From Paramacrobiotus metropolitanus (taxonomy: Eukaryota > Tardigrada > Eutardigrada > Parachela > Macrobiotidae): a stretch of 64,000 bases of DNA. Position numbers and translations under genes: made by a program. This document shows positions 1 to 12,100 of this stretch, one piece after another. The stretch lies in assembly GCF_019649055.1 (NCBI RefSeq), contig NW_026570223.1:3348001-3412000 (forward strand), written 5' to 3'. The first letter of the stretch is position 1, and each line of letters begins with the position of its first letter. The notes beneath the pieces are model-generated. The model was given only the letters and a program-made list of their open reading frames with translations, had not been told where the DNA came from and did no database searches.

Positions 1-3
1 AAT

Positions 4-1594
4 TCACTCTTCGTCACTACTTTCATCATCCACTCCAAGCCTATGAAATAACTCACGGCTACAGCCACTCACGAACACTATCAAAAGGCCAAAAATGATG
101 GAATAGTTCTTACCAGCCTTTCATTTTCTTTGAACCCATATTCTTTTCCAATGGATCAACATGTTTGCGCTTCTTGTCCACGGGTACCGAGGGCAGAGGA
201 TGATGCTCTTCCACGATTACCGTCGACTGCATATGTGTATCACCGGCAGACGTAGATGCCACCACGGCTGATGTTGATGCAATGGTTTTGTTTCCTGTTG
301 AAAAACATTAATGTAAAAGGCACACATCAAATATCACCTGACACAGATCTATCGTAGCGCAGCAATCCATAAAAACAGGAATAAACATGAGGAAAACTCA
401 AGGTGTAACATTATAAAAACAACGCAGATTTTCACATGTAAACATAAAATTTACCAGTACATCGAACTTCGAAAACGAGTTAACGTTAGCGTATATTACA
501 GTAAGCCAATTGCGCAACTGGTCCGGTACAGCGGTAACTCATTTTTTAAAAAATTCGTTATACTGTGCCAATAAAATTAACTGTATTTTTAAAAAACATA
601 ATGTTTTAAGAATGAGTTTACCTTCTTCCACGGCACTAAACACCATGTCAGGGATGCGCGAGCGTTCCGCTTCGTAATTTGGATCGTGGAAGGTATGCTT
701 TGGTTTATCCGTTAAGGCGCTCTTTAGCTTCTGAATCTTCTCCTCCTTCTTGCGTTTCTTATCTTTCTCCTTTTCCGCCTGCTTCTCGACTATCTCTTTC
801 ACTCTGAAACGAATTATTTTTAATTCCTGCTTCTTGTTATTAATGAGTACCAAAACTTATGAAACACCAATCTCAATTCCGATTTCGCCACAGATTTCAT
901 AAAATCATGTCAAGCAACAGATTTGGACGAAACTCACTTCTGCTCTGCTTTAACGTTCCGCAGTCGTCGACCGCTCAGATCTCGACATGCATCTTGGTTG
1001 CGGTTCTTGCTGATCTGTGAACCGAAGGATCGAAGCAAAGATCCAAAACCTGAAAAATAACTTCGGTTAGGGCTTACTCTTTACATCGTAAAAAACTGCT
1101 AATCAAGTTAGATATTACACGAAAATTGTCGCAAGAAACAATTTGAAAGTTCCGATTTATTGGAAAACTGCAAATTATTTATTACATACTTTTGACTTAC
1201 CTCCTTTTCCGCCTAGAACGCGCAAATGTAGCGCATACTGGGTATTGTTGACCAGCGGATCATCTTCGCACACGGGTTTCCCACTTTGGGTAATATAGAA
1301 ATAGTCCTAAAATCGAGCAAAGGTTATCATTACAGACAAAACACCTGATCTTGAGAAACTGTCGATTCCAACGCTGTGCGTGTAACAGATTTGACGATGT
1401 CTTACCTGAACGTCTGGATGCAGAAAACGAGATTTTAAACCACCAACTGAGTTCTCAGCCAGATCATACTGGCAGGAAACGCAGATATTACGCGGTAATG
1501 TGTCCAGCACTTCGTTATGAAGGAAAACAGTCAAATCTTCTGACATTTCCGTAACGAGAGACACGGTCAACATCAATAATTTCTGGATAAACAC
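4..1594 (-). CDS. SDE2: SDE2 homolog (ubiquitin-fold precursor, replication/splicing factor)
   Basis: Six exons on the minus strand: 1594-1406, 1306-1201, 1049-938, 803-622, 294-114 and 40-4. They join in frame to 268 residues. Residues 1-96 form the ubiquitin-like fold and end in Gly95-Gly96. Next comes the family hallmark [14 protein letters not shown] (from residue 97), then the conserved [10 protein letters not shown] block and a long Lys/Glu-rich helix with [12 protein letters not shown]. In known SDE2 proteins a protease cuts after the GG pair, releasing a product that starts with Lys and acts in spliceosome and replication-fork functions. Here an intron sits inside the GGKGG/FGS hallmark. 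The protein ends in an acidic [12 protein letters not shown] tail, so the C-terminal SAP domain of vertebrate SDE2 is absent. The first Met (1594) was chosen because the ubiquitin fold needs the upstream strand; Met17 (1546) is an alternative. PDCD4 is divergent upstream. Confidence 0.92.
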
Positions 1595-2224
1595 TAAACA
1601 GCTACGAGTACTCTAGGCTACCAGCCTAGTAGTCGTCAGGAGCTCGTCACCACGAGAAATCCCAACAAATCAGCGAACGGAAGATTCCTTTAAATGAGGC
1701 ACACCACAAGTTAAACTTGGAACTTCCAATTGCAGCTTACAACTTAGTGAACTGATTAATTTTACACAAAATTATTAACATAGATTCTTTAAAAATCCTC
1801 GAGGAATAGTTCCAATAGCAACAAACTTCTTCGAATAAATCCCAAATTGCAACATGTGTCATGCCATAGCGCAACATAAAATGCCGTAATGTGCATTTTA
1901 CAGAGCAGAGTGGGTATCCACCTTTGCTGCACGTAGGGTGTTGTACTGTTTATGTGTGCATGCGTCAGCTGCGTTTGCGGTCTGATTTCAAGAATTTTCG
2001 TTTGTTTTGCCTTGAAATTCACAGCCATTGTTACAGCATTTCTATCCACGAGTGTTCCAGCACGATTCATTCGCTTTCCCTGAACCCAGCTCGCCGTTAT
2101 CAGTCCATTACAGCTCCCCTGTCACGCTCTCTGTCTGGAGTAACTGCTCTGCCATCAGTTCCGTGCAACGTGTCCAAGTTAGTCTGCAAAATTGCCCGAG
2201 TAATCCACGTCCCGCTGCCGAACC
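1595..2224. other. Divergent intergenic region SDE2/PDCD4
   Basis: About 630 bases separate the start codons of two divergently transcribed genes, so both promoters and 5' UTRs probably lie here. I see no clear TATA box and no conserved protein. Short ORFs in this stretch have no recognisable homology. Confidence 0.6.
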
Positions 2225-5200
2225 ATGTCGACGACTGCTGGCAACTCCAAACGCACGACCTACTCCAAGCAGAAGAGCGCTGAGGAGGTGGAGGTGGACG
2301 AGCTCATCCAGCAGCTGGAAGTAACGCCCACGGTGACGCCTGCTGCTGCCGAGGGAACAGCGGAGACTGTCCAGGATGAGACCATGCAGACCGAACAGCA
2401 GCGAAGTACTCCGCAGAAGCACGGCAAACGCCATCTAATCGGTAAAGTCGCAGCACCCGGTGTTGAACGCCCGGGCAGTAAGCCTGTCTTTGTCAATGCC
2501 AAGAAAGAGGCAGCTGTCACGAAGAACAGCCGTAAACCGCGCAACGGTCTGGGACGGGGCTTGCCCAAGAAAGGAGGCGCAGGGGGGAAAGGTGTCTGGG
2601 GGAAACTTGGCGATGAGATGATTGACTACGAGGAGGAAATGGAGCAGGAGCCCGGAGATGCCATTGACGATTATGATAAAATGCAGATGCAAAAGGTACG
2701 TCTTTACTCGTATTTTTGCTCCGTGCAGCATGTGCAGAATCGAATTTCAAAACATTAGAAAAATCGATAAGTTTATTTGTTGCGCTCTGTAGCGAAGGTC
2801 AATACTCACTTTTCAATAGCGTAACATTGTTGGTATTCTGCCGGGTGTGGATGTGCGCATTTCCCTGTACACTGCTATGGGTATGTTAGTTAGTACAGGG
2901 TCTGGCAAACATTGCTGTGTTTGTTGAAAGTGACCAAGCTGCGGTGTCAGTTTTTCATTGCGATCTGTCATTTGTGTGCATAATTTTTAATGTGTAGTGA
3001 GATTAAGTACACTTAAACTGGTTTGCTCAGTTTTTGTTAATGCACGGAAATGTGTTGTCAATACTTCGCGGCCATGAAATTTCATGTTGCGATTTTAATG
3101 TGCTGGTGCGTTCGTTACGTTTTGAAGATAGCTGAAGTCTTGCGACTTTTAGTCACCACCTGGCACCTGGACGTCGCGCAATCTGTGCGGCACTGTGCGG
3201 TTTAAAGTGTTCCTTTTTGTACTTCATGGTATTTCATGCATAATGCTGTGTAAAGCGTAATGTGCAATATCTGGTTGCTGGTCGTGCGACAATGAATTTT
3301 GGATAGCGGTGCATTGCCGGAAAATTGAGGGTTTTTAGCAGTACGTAAAACTGTTGTGCTTTAAATTAAATTAAAATGTTAATAACGACTTATTATAACG
3401 TTATCATTGATGAAACATTTACGTGAAGTATCACAGTTACTCTAGGTTTCGCTTGCTAGAGTTTAGGAATTTGTTTCGTGTCTACTCGTATTGACCCTGA
3501 CTCAACAGCAGTTGGGGCGCAAAGGTAGCCAGCACTTGCCGGTTATGTTTTTGGCAGACACTCGAGTAAAACTACCCAGTTTTTAATATTCTTGTTTACC
3601 TCGTTTTTGGGCGCCAAATGTCACGTGAGTGTTAATGCCGTCTTCCCGATAAAAATCGTACTTTAACCGGGAAAATGTATCGGTAATTGCTATCGGCCTT
3701 TTTTTAGGTTATTTGTCGAATAATTTTCTTTCCTAGTGCGGTGGTACATCGCGTTTTGCAGTCGAATGTCTGCACTTTCTCTTTGGTGCGGGCCAGATTG
3801 TTATCATTTGCAACCGTGAGCGGAGAAGTGTACGAAGGTTTTCTGGTTGCATGCCAGACTTCGGAAAAAGTTTAACCTGGTTTCTAGATTACCCATTTCA
3901 TCGGTAAACAAATATTTAACCGACGCCGCGGTTGCCACTCAGGTGCATTTGATTGTTTGTCTTGATTTATGTTTAAATTTCGGCATTATGGCACAGCCGT
4001 TTTTCTGTAACTATGCTTGGGAGACTGTTCACACCCCTTTGTACTGTTGTGAAAACAAGTGTAGAAAACGGGGTTTGAGGAAACCGGTTAATTGCGCAGG
4101 GCTGTTGGCTGTTCCGAAGTTGCCCAGAGCAAAAACATTTGTGGTCGGTAGATTGTGAAGTCTTCCCATGTGCTCTTTAATGATGCAGTAACAGAGATTT
4201 GACTCATTGCGGTTATAATATTGCAGGATGAAATTACAAAGCCGGAGCAACTGCGGGCAGCTTTAGTGCCGATTTTGGATGAATATTATAATCATGGGAA
4301 AAGTGCCGAGTTCATACGATCTCTGGAATCACGTTCCATTAAGCCAGCTATTATCCACATGATCGCTTACTATGCCGTGGTTATTTCCATGGATAAGAAG
4401 GCCTTTGAACGCGAAATGACTTCCACATTGTTGGCAGATCTGTACGATCATGGGCTGACGGAGGAGCACTACGAATTGGCGTTCGATCAGATTTTAAGCG
4501 AGCTGGCGGATCTCGTGATCGACTGCCCCGAAGCTTTGGATTTCACGGCGAATTTTATCGCCCGGTGTATTGCAGATGACTGTCTGGCACCCAAGTTCAT
4601 TGAGAGCCGTATGGAGAAGCACGAGGACAAGGAGACCGTGACGGCTAAGACGTTGTCGAAGGCTGGTGTATTGATTAATATCAAGCACGGTCTGGTACGT
4701 CTGGACAATGTCTGGGGTGTTTCCGGTGGAACGCGACCCGTGAAGCATCTGATTAAGAAGATGCACTCAATTCTGCACGAATACGTGGAGAGTTCGGGAG
4801 ATGTGAACGAGGCACTGCGCTGCCTGGAGGAACTGCAGGTGCCGCATTTTAACCATGAATTCGTCTACGAGGCCATTCTGATGGTCATGGAGGACGGAAA
4901 GAATCGGGCGTTCGAACTGATTCTTAAGCTGTTGAAAGAGGCTGCGCAGGAGAACATATTGACTGTGGATCAGTTGAATACGGGATTTCAGCGTATTTTC
5001 GACGATCTAGCCGATATTGTGCTAGATGTTCCGTCCGCCTACTCGACGACGGAGAAGTTTATCGGGCAGTGCCAGCACGATGGGATCATTTCGGCGGAAA
5101 TGGCCAAAAAGTTTCCGGCTCGCGGCCGAAAACGCTTCGTCTCGGAGAATGACGGGGGACGCCTTAAGGACGACGTGTTGAACGACGAATTCCGCCAGCG

Positions 5201-5252
5201 TGTGGAAAGTAATCCGACTCACAAGGAGGAGGATGAGGATGCAGAGAAGTAG
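2225..5252 (+). CDS. PDCD4: PDCD4, tumour-suppressor translation inhibitor with two MA3 domains
   Basis: Two coding exons, 2225-2695 and 4227-5252, joined in phase 0, give 498 residues (human about 469). The first exon encodes a low-complexity N-terminus with the family block [11 protein letters not shown] before an acidic stretch. The second encodes two MA3 domains, at about residues 163-285 and 326-448; the second contains [13 protein letters not shown]. The tail keeps [15 protein letters not shown], so Ser463 lies in the same Akt-type RxRxxS context as in vertebrates. In the known family the MA3 domains bind eIF4A and block its helicase activity in cap-dependent translation; PDCD4 shuttles between nucleus and cytoplasm. 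The only intron is 1.53 kb, long for this window. The start is set by the only in-frame Met ahead of the conserved N-terminal exon. Confidence 0.96.
2696..4226 (+). other. PDCD4 intron 1
   Basis: The intron starts with GTACGT and ends with TTGCAG. It is T- and G-rich on the coding strand. A 103-codon ORF at 3847-4158 lies inside it but has no recognisable homology and is not needed for the reading frame. I see no repeat or RNA gene. Confidence 0.7.
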
Positions 5253-6148
5253 TCGGAGGTCTCCTGTATCAGGGGATTATTGTCGGTTTTCATGCTAAAT
5301 ATTGTACCTAAATTCTTACATAAGCCGCCAAGCGGTGCATATCCGTCATATCGTTCTTGATTGTTATGTTAATTGTCATATCCAGTTGGGACTGAGTTTT
5401 TTTCTACTGATGCACTGTGTATTCATACAGAATCCAATATAAGATATATTGTTAGTGCTGTAATTGTCAGGCTTATGTACTTTTTTTGCTTTCTCTCTTT
5501 GTAATTAGGTTTCATTCTGGCAAAATTTTGATGGGCAGCCTAGTGATTTTAACAGTTGGTGCATTTCGGTGTAACTTGTAGGTAGACCCGAGAAATATTT
5601 CAAAAACGAACTCTAACGATGTCGTTATTTCGTTTGTCCACAAATTAATTACTACATTCGTATCACACAGTTCAATCGCGCAAACATCCATGGTTTTAAT
5701 GCACGATATGCATCGATGGATGCCTCTATAATCGGTAACATTATTTTCAACAATCACATTCTCCAACCGGAAGTACAGAAATATCAAGACAGTGAAAATA
5801 CAAAATCCTGCTCAGTAACAAGAAACAACAACTAGAGTTGGTGAACTAGACACAAAATTACACAAATAAAAAAATACGTTTGTGCTATTTACCGTTCAAG
5901 CTATCTGTATGATGATCGTGAATACTCCAGCATATGTACACACATCACGACTCCGTAATTCGGTAATCGTGTAGGGATTCCCGACTGGGAAACTATACGA
6001 CAGAGATGTAAGGGAAGCGAGCATTCGGCAATCAGATCATAGAAAAACGATTCCAAGTATCATAATCATGGTATCTGCGACTACATTCTCCACTTTTCGC
6101 ACCGCCCTATCGAGATCGGCCCCCGCAAGCAGCTCCTTGTCTGCCGCG
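5253..6148. other. Convergent 3' region between PDCD4 and the first ABCA gene
   Basis: About 900 bases hold the 3' UTRs of two converging genes. I see no convincing coding exon. Confidence 0.6.
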
Positions 6149-9100
6149 TTATACGGCTACGCCTAACGCAGAATGCCTCCGGTGACCGTGCCCGCTGGAC
6201 TGAACCGTGACTCCAGCGCATTGCATGTTCGAATCACACATAGCCACAGCGTCTTGCATTTTCGCGAAGTGAAGGAACACCTGCTCAATGGTGGACTGGC
6301 TGAAGCTGTATTCTTCTAATTCTAGACTTCTTTTCACTATAAACAAGAAAGCATTGTCAAAATTAAATATAATTCATCACTTTTTCAGCTTACTGTGCTC
6401 TAGTTCCCGCATCACCCGTCCCAACGATGTCACGGCGCGATTTTCAACAGCAAACACCAGTCGCCCATACAAATCCTCCTCCAAGTGACAACGTTGCGGG
6501 AATAACTTGCTGACGGCGTCTTTAACCCGCTCGGATCTGGTTTTCACATCATCCGAGCTGACATCCGCCGGCAGACTCAACTTCACCTCCAGCAGATATC
6601 CGGATCCGAATTTATTTTTCAAATGCTGCGATGACCCGATGCATTTCAGCTCGCCTTGGACAAGAATACCAATGCGATCGCAGAGAGCATCGGCCTCTTC
6701 CATGGAATGTGTCGTCAAGATGGCTCCGCGCGTGTTGCAGAAACTGTTCTGTATCATACCCCACAAATGCCGTTTACTCTGCGGATCCATGCCGGTCGAT
6801 GGCTCATCCAGCATCACCACCGGCGGATTTCCAATCATACTGATTGTGAATGTCAACTGAAAAAGCGAATATATTTTCAGTTTTCACTAACACTTCGCGG
6901 CTTCTTACAAATTTCAAAACTGCAAAAATTCACCATCCGAGACATACCCTTTGCCATTTTCAACAATAATAATTATAAAAATATGTAAACGGAAGAACCA
7001 CATTAAATATGCATCGGTCCTTGTATTTTCTTACCTTTCGCTTTGTACCTCCACTTAATGCGCTGGATTTTTTATCCATATGTTCTTTTATATCCAGACC
7101 ATTCGCGAACCTGAAAAATTCTGTATTTCTCATAATGCCCTTTTCAGCGCCAAGCAAACAACGTACCATTCAATATCTTCGGTTCTGCGCTCTTTATGCA
7201 AATCCGCTAGTATGGTGAATAGTTCTAGGTGTTCTCTCATAGTCAGTTCATCCCACAAAGTGTCAATTTGTGGGCAGGATCCCATTTCCTCGATGGCCTG
7301 TTGCGTTTGGACGTGTATGTCGAACCCATTCACGTGCACATCACCCGCGGTCGGCGTCACCTAAACGCAATGGACGGTCATAACTTTCTCGGCTTTTGCA
7401 AACGACTGAATAAGTACAAGTACACTAGTCACATACTTCTCCGGAAACCATAGATAAAGTTGTTGTCTTTCCAGCACCGTTAGGACCTAAGTAATGCACA
7501 CAAATAATCAGAAACACTATTCAGCATACCACTACAAACCGTATTCCACAAAAATGGTACCTAATAAGCCGAAAATTTCTCCCCGGGGTACGTCGATCGT
7601 AACACAGTTCACAGCAATCTTTTTTGTGGCGGGTGTTCGTCTTCGCCATCCGTGCCGTGAATCGCGCTGAGAGAATTCCTTCCGCAACCCACGCATTATT
7701 ACCGTATGCTGTAAATATCAGCGATAACATAATGACGACGAACGCGATTAAAAAAATACGTAATACAAAATCTAATTACAATAACGCGTTCGTACCTTAG
7801 AGTCTTGTATGGGCTTAATTGCAGCTACTCGGTCAGCCTCGGCCAGGACGTCCTCATCCTGATGAGCCGTTTTGAGCTCAATAATACGTTTCGAAAGTTT
7901 TCCGTAAAACCGGAATCCCACAAACTGCAAAAACGACTGATTGAAAAATCTGGCCTCCAAGACGCCCAGCAGCAACGTGAAGACGAATATATGTATGAAA
8001 TTCTGCAAAAACAAGAGTCAGCGTTATCCACAACACGCCCAAAACTATTACTGTATAAGAACATACCGCAATCATCACAATTGGTATATTGCTCTGCCAG
8101 AGCGTGACCGGTTCCGTTTTTGGAGGTTTTCCAATAAGGTAGTGCAGGCCGCCAAATATTCCGTATGGAGGAAATATACATGCAAAAATGCGATGCAGAT
8201 GGTCCGCCGTTGTTTCCTTGTTAAATAATCCAAGCAAAAACACCGTCATGTACATCAAATATGCCACCTGTGAAAGGCCAACAGAAAATCAATAGTAAAA
8301 ACTGTACGTATTTTTCCAAAAACTGTACAGACGGTAAAAACACATTGTTGTCGATATTTTCGACAACATTAAACGATGTAGAATACGAAGTAGCAAATTC
8401 ACCTGACTCATTACGAAAGGAAGCACAACCGTTGCCGATATGAGCCTTGAGAACATGAAGGAAGCGCAGTAACTGAATACCACCGATGCGCCAGAGTAAA
8501 AAACGAAAATTAAGCCGAAGTACAGCATCTTTGACGCCGGAACAACCTCCGTGACAATTTCCCCTGAAAAATTATCACCGTAATCAGATTAAACAGCTCT
8601 TGATTTTGTTGCCCCGCCAAAATTTTTCCTACTTACTACTGTTATTACTAAAGGCCGGCATGCCAAAATCCACCTTCTCGGTCATGGCTTTGATCCCAAA
8701 CGCATAAATCATGCTGACTATGATGGTAAACGATATCCAGTACTGTGCCAGATGGACCGTCAAAGCACTGATCCAATACAACCAAAAGGAGCATCCCTTC
8801 ATACGGATCTGACTGCGCGCCTTAATCAGTCGGTCACGACATACATCCATCCCAAAAACACTGGGTATTAGCGCCAGTGCTAATCCAATTAGCGTCGGTC
8901 CAATAAGTGACGCATCAAACGGCGGGGTCTCAATCGTAGACTGGTTTGGCAGTGGATGCGGCCGAAAGTGGAAATGCTCAGCGGTGCCGGTCAGAGCTTG
9001 GAACATGGCGCTTAGCAAACGGTTGGTGAGGTACGGTATAACGTGGGTCGCTGTGGAATTGTAGGCAATTGCAGCTGCCCGAACCTGCAGACGCAAGCAA

Positions 9101-12100
9101 CGACACGTACAGTAACTAAAGGGTCAAAAGCGCGTTGTATCACTTGTGACAGTACGAGTACTGTGACCAAAAATCCCATAACGTCTCTTGCCAGATTTCG
9201 GACAACGACAGAAGATTCAAGTAGCACAAAATAATGCGAGAACAACAAAGCATACCGCGCCAGAAGAAGCCACGTCTTTCATGATATATCCTCCAGAAAG
9301 AAACTGCCCAGACACCAAATCATCGTAACGTTTCACCGATACAGGTGCCAGCCCGGATGTCAACTTCTCCAGATGTTTGCCTAAAACGATATTAGCAAAT
9401 GCAAACGCTAAAGCTAAACGCTAAACCAGAAATGCCGCACCAAAAAATGGTATCAGTATTTTAAGTACGTTATAAATTAAAAGTTTTTTTGCCTACCCGT
9501 GTCATTACTCATAAAAAATCCCCCTTTAAAATCTTCAACAGAATTCAACACGTGCCCAATTTCTTCCCCCGATAAAGATCCCTCCACAGGCGAACGTGAG
9601 GAGATTGCCTGTGACGCCAGAAATATACCGCCAAGCGTTAACATGGAGAGTATTGGTATCACCAGCTGATACACAACGGCATAAGCCGACCGGCACATGA
9701 GCAACGCCCGCACTTTACAAAGCGCTACCAGTTTGCGGACAGCCGGAACCGTTCCTTTCTTGGGCGGATAAATTCGCGAGCAGTCTTTCAAATCAATTTC
9801 ACGCTGCCGGTCTGCCACCATTCTGCTCTTAAACACATTCAAATCGAGCTTTTCACCGTGAGACTCGTCGGCCAGCCGAAGAAAAATCTCCTCCAGCGTT
9901 GTCAGCGAGATCCCGAATGTTCCAATCTTCAATTTCGACTTATCTTTCTCCATTTCCTCAAAAAGTCTGCCGTATTCTCCCATATCTCTCTTCGGTAGAA
10001 CATAACACAGCTCACCAGCATGTGAGCGCGTTCTTTCGGCACCGCGAATAAATCTCGCCACAAACGCGTCAATGACGCCTTCATTGTGATCTTTCTCTAC
10101 CGTCATTGTCAAATAGTATCCCGATCCAAATCGATTCTTCAAGAACAGGGACGAACCAGCACACCGCAGTTTCCCACGGGACATAATCAGTTTCCGATCG
10201 GCCAGTACATCGGCTTCCTGCATGGATTGAGTGGCCACAATAATGCAGCGACCAGCACGGAATCCTCGAATTAAATCCCAGAGAAATCTCTGATTATATA
10301 TGTCCACACCGGAAGACGGTTCATCCAAAATCAGCACCTTTGGCCGGCCAATGACAGCTATGGCAATGGATAGACGGCGTTTCTGACCTCCACTCAAATT
10401 CTTCGCCAAAACGTTCGCTTGATCCTTGATGTCAATCTCGTCCATGATTTTCATGCACTGTTCTTCAGCCTCGTGGCGAGAAAATCCTTTCAATCGGGCG
10501 AAAAATACCAGGTGCTCCTGTATGGTGAAATCTTCGAATAGCATATTATGCTGCGGGCAATAGCCGATGAGTTTCCTAGCGTTAATCATATCCGCCGCCA
10601 TACTCATATCGCTCCCGTAAACTGTAGCGCAGCCGGATGTCGGCTGCAGCATCCCGGTGATCATGTTCATCATGGTTGATTTCCCAGCACCGTTGTGACC
10701 CAAAACAGCAACAATCTCGCCTTCGTACATTTCAAAGTTGAAATTATCAACAGCGGCCACTTGCTTCTTTCCCGGGAAAATTTTTGTTAATCCATTCAAA
10801 ACCACAGCTCGCTTTGACCGCAGATGGTTAGGCACTCGATCCACATCCCCACTTTCAAATAATTCGTCCATATCGACCGAAGAATTAGCGCATCCTTTCC
10901 GTGACGACCGCCAGTAGGACGGCTTCAGGAAGAAAAACACGCTTTCGGCTGGAGAATCACCATCTACACAAACAATTTCGTCAAACATAAAAAATAATCT
11001 GTAGCAAAAATTCTAACTTGTCAACTTACTGCGCGTGATTTTTCCAATGTAAACTGCCAGAAGGCTGTAAATAAACGTATCCAACCATAGCATTCCGACA
11101 GCATGGGCGACGTTAAAGCCAGCTTCTTTGTAGGCATTCCCGAAATTCACACCATCGTCAAAAGCTTCCGCTTTCGCAATCTACAAACATGGGCGTGAAG
11201 GGTATACAAAACATACAATATATCGACGTTCATTTTAAATTTTGGTCACATCTGTTTTCGTGAAAGTTTACTGAATTTCGCCAACTTACCCGCGAAAAAC
11301 ACATATAAAACGAGGATGACGGGAGAAGTGCGAGGAGAAATTTTGCATAGTCCGGGATGTTCCTTGCCAGATCTTCTAACATCGCCAACACGAAAAGAAT
11401 TAATTCCACCAGGTAAAGTACCATCGCAGCGGTTAACGGCTTGCGAAACAGCGGGGCCAGACACAGGCCAATGGCGATCAAAGAGTTGATAAGACCAATA
11501 CATGCCAACAGCATCAAGAAAAAGTTGCTCCGCGGCCACACATTGAAGAACATGGCCATTAGTAACATAATAGTAGACACCACCGTCATGAGAAATTCAT
11601 ATATAATCACCCAGCTCAACCAGTACACCGTGGGTCGCAAGCCCATAATTTTCATATTTTCAATGTGCTTCTTTTCGCGCTCTGTCACCACATATATCAC
11701 CAAGAAAATGACGTATAATCCAAGAATATTCAGCACTTGTGTGGCCGGAAGAGCGCGCATCATTGCTTCACCAGTGTCATACAGACGCACTTCTGCGTCG
11801 GGAAGCATAACGGAGCTCATTAAAGGCAACGGCAGCGCGTTACCAGACACATTCAACTTCATCTGAAAGTGGCAAATTTTTTCATAAAACAAAATGTTAA
11901 ATGTTATTTTTTTCATAAAACAAAATGATAGATGTTCCAGAAGTCAAAAGACAATTACATAACAATCAGTATCAACTTCTATCAAGCTACGTAGCCAATC
12001 TCTTACCCGCATATATGCCGTTGAGATGACAGTTTGTATTAAAGAGAATCCGAGTTTAGCATACGAATTAGTCCGACACGATGAAGGATTAACGGGACCG

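Noticed and set aside
3847-4158. 103-codon ORF in the PDCD4 intron
   Set aside because: No signal peptide, domain or homology; the PDCD4 frame joins without it.
7561-7708. Apparent frameshift in ABCA copy A before NBD2
   Set aside because: The open frame in this stretch reads as unrelated protein, but another frame gives VIMRGLRKEF to [10 protein letters not shown] with good splice sites, so the exon is intact.
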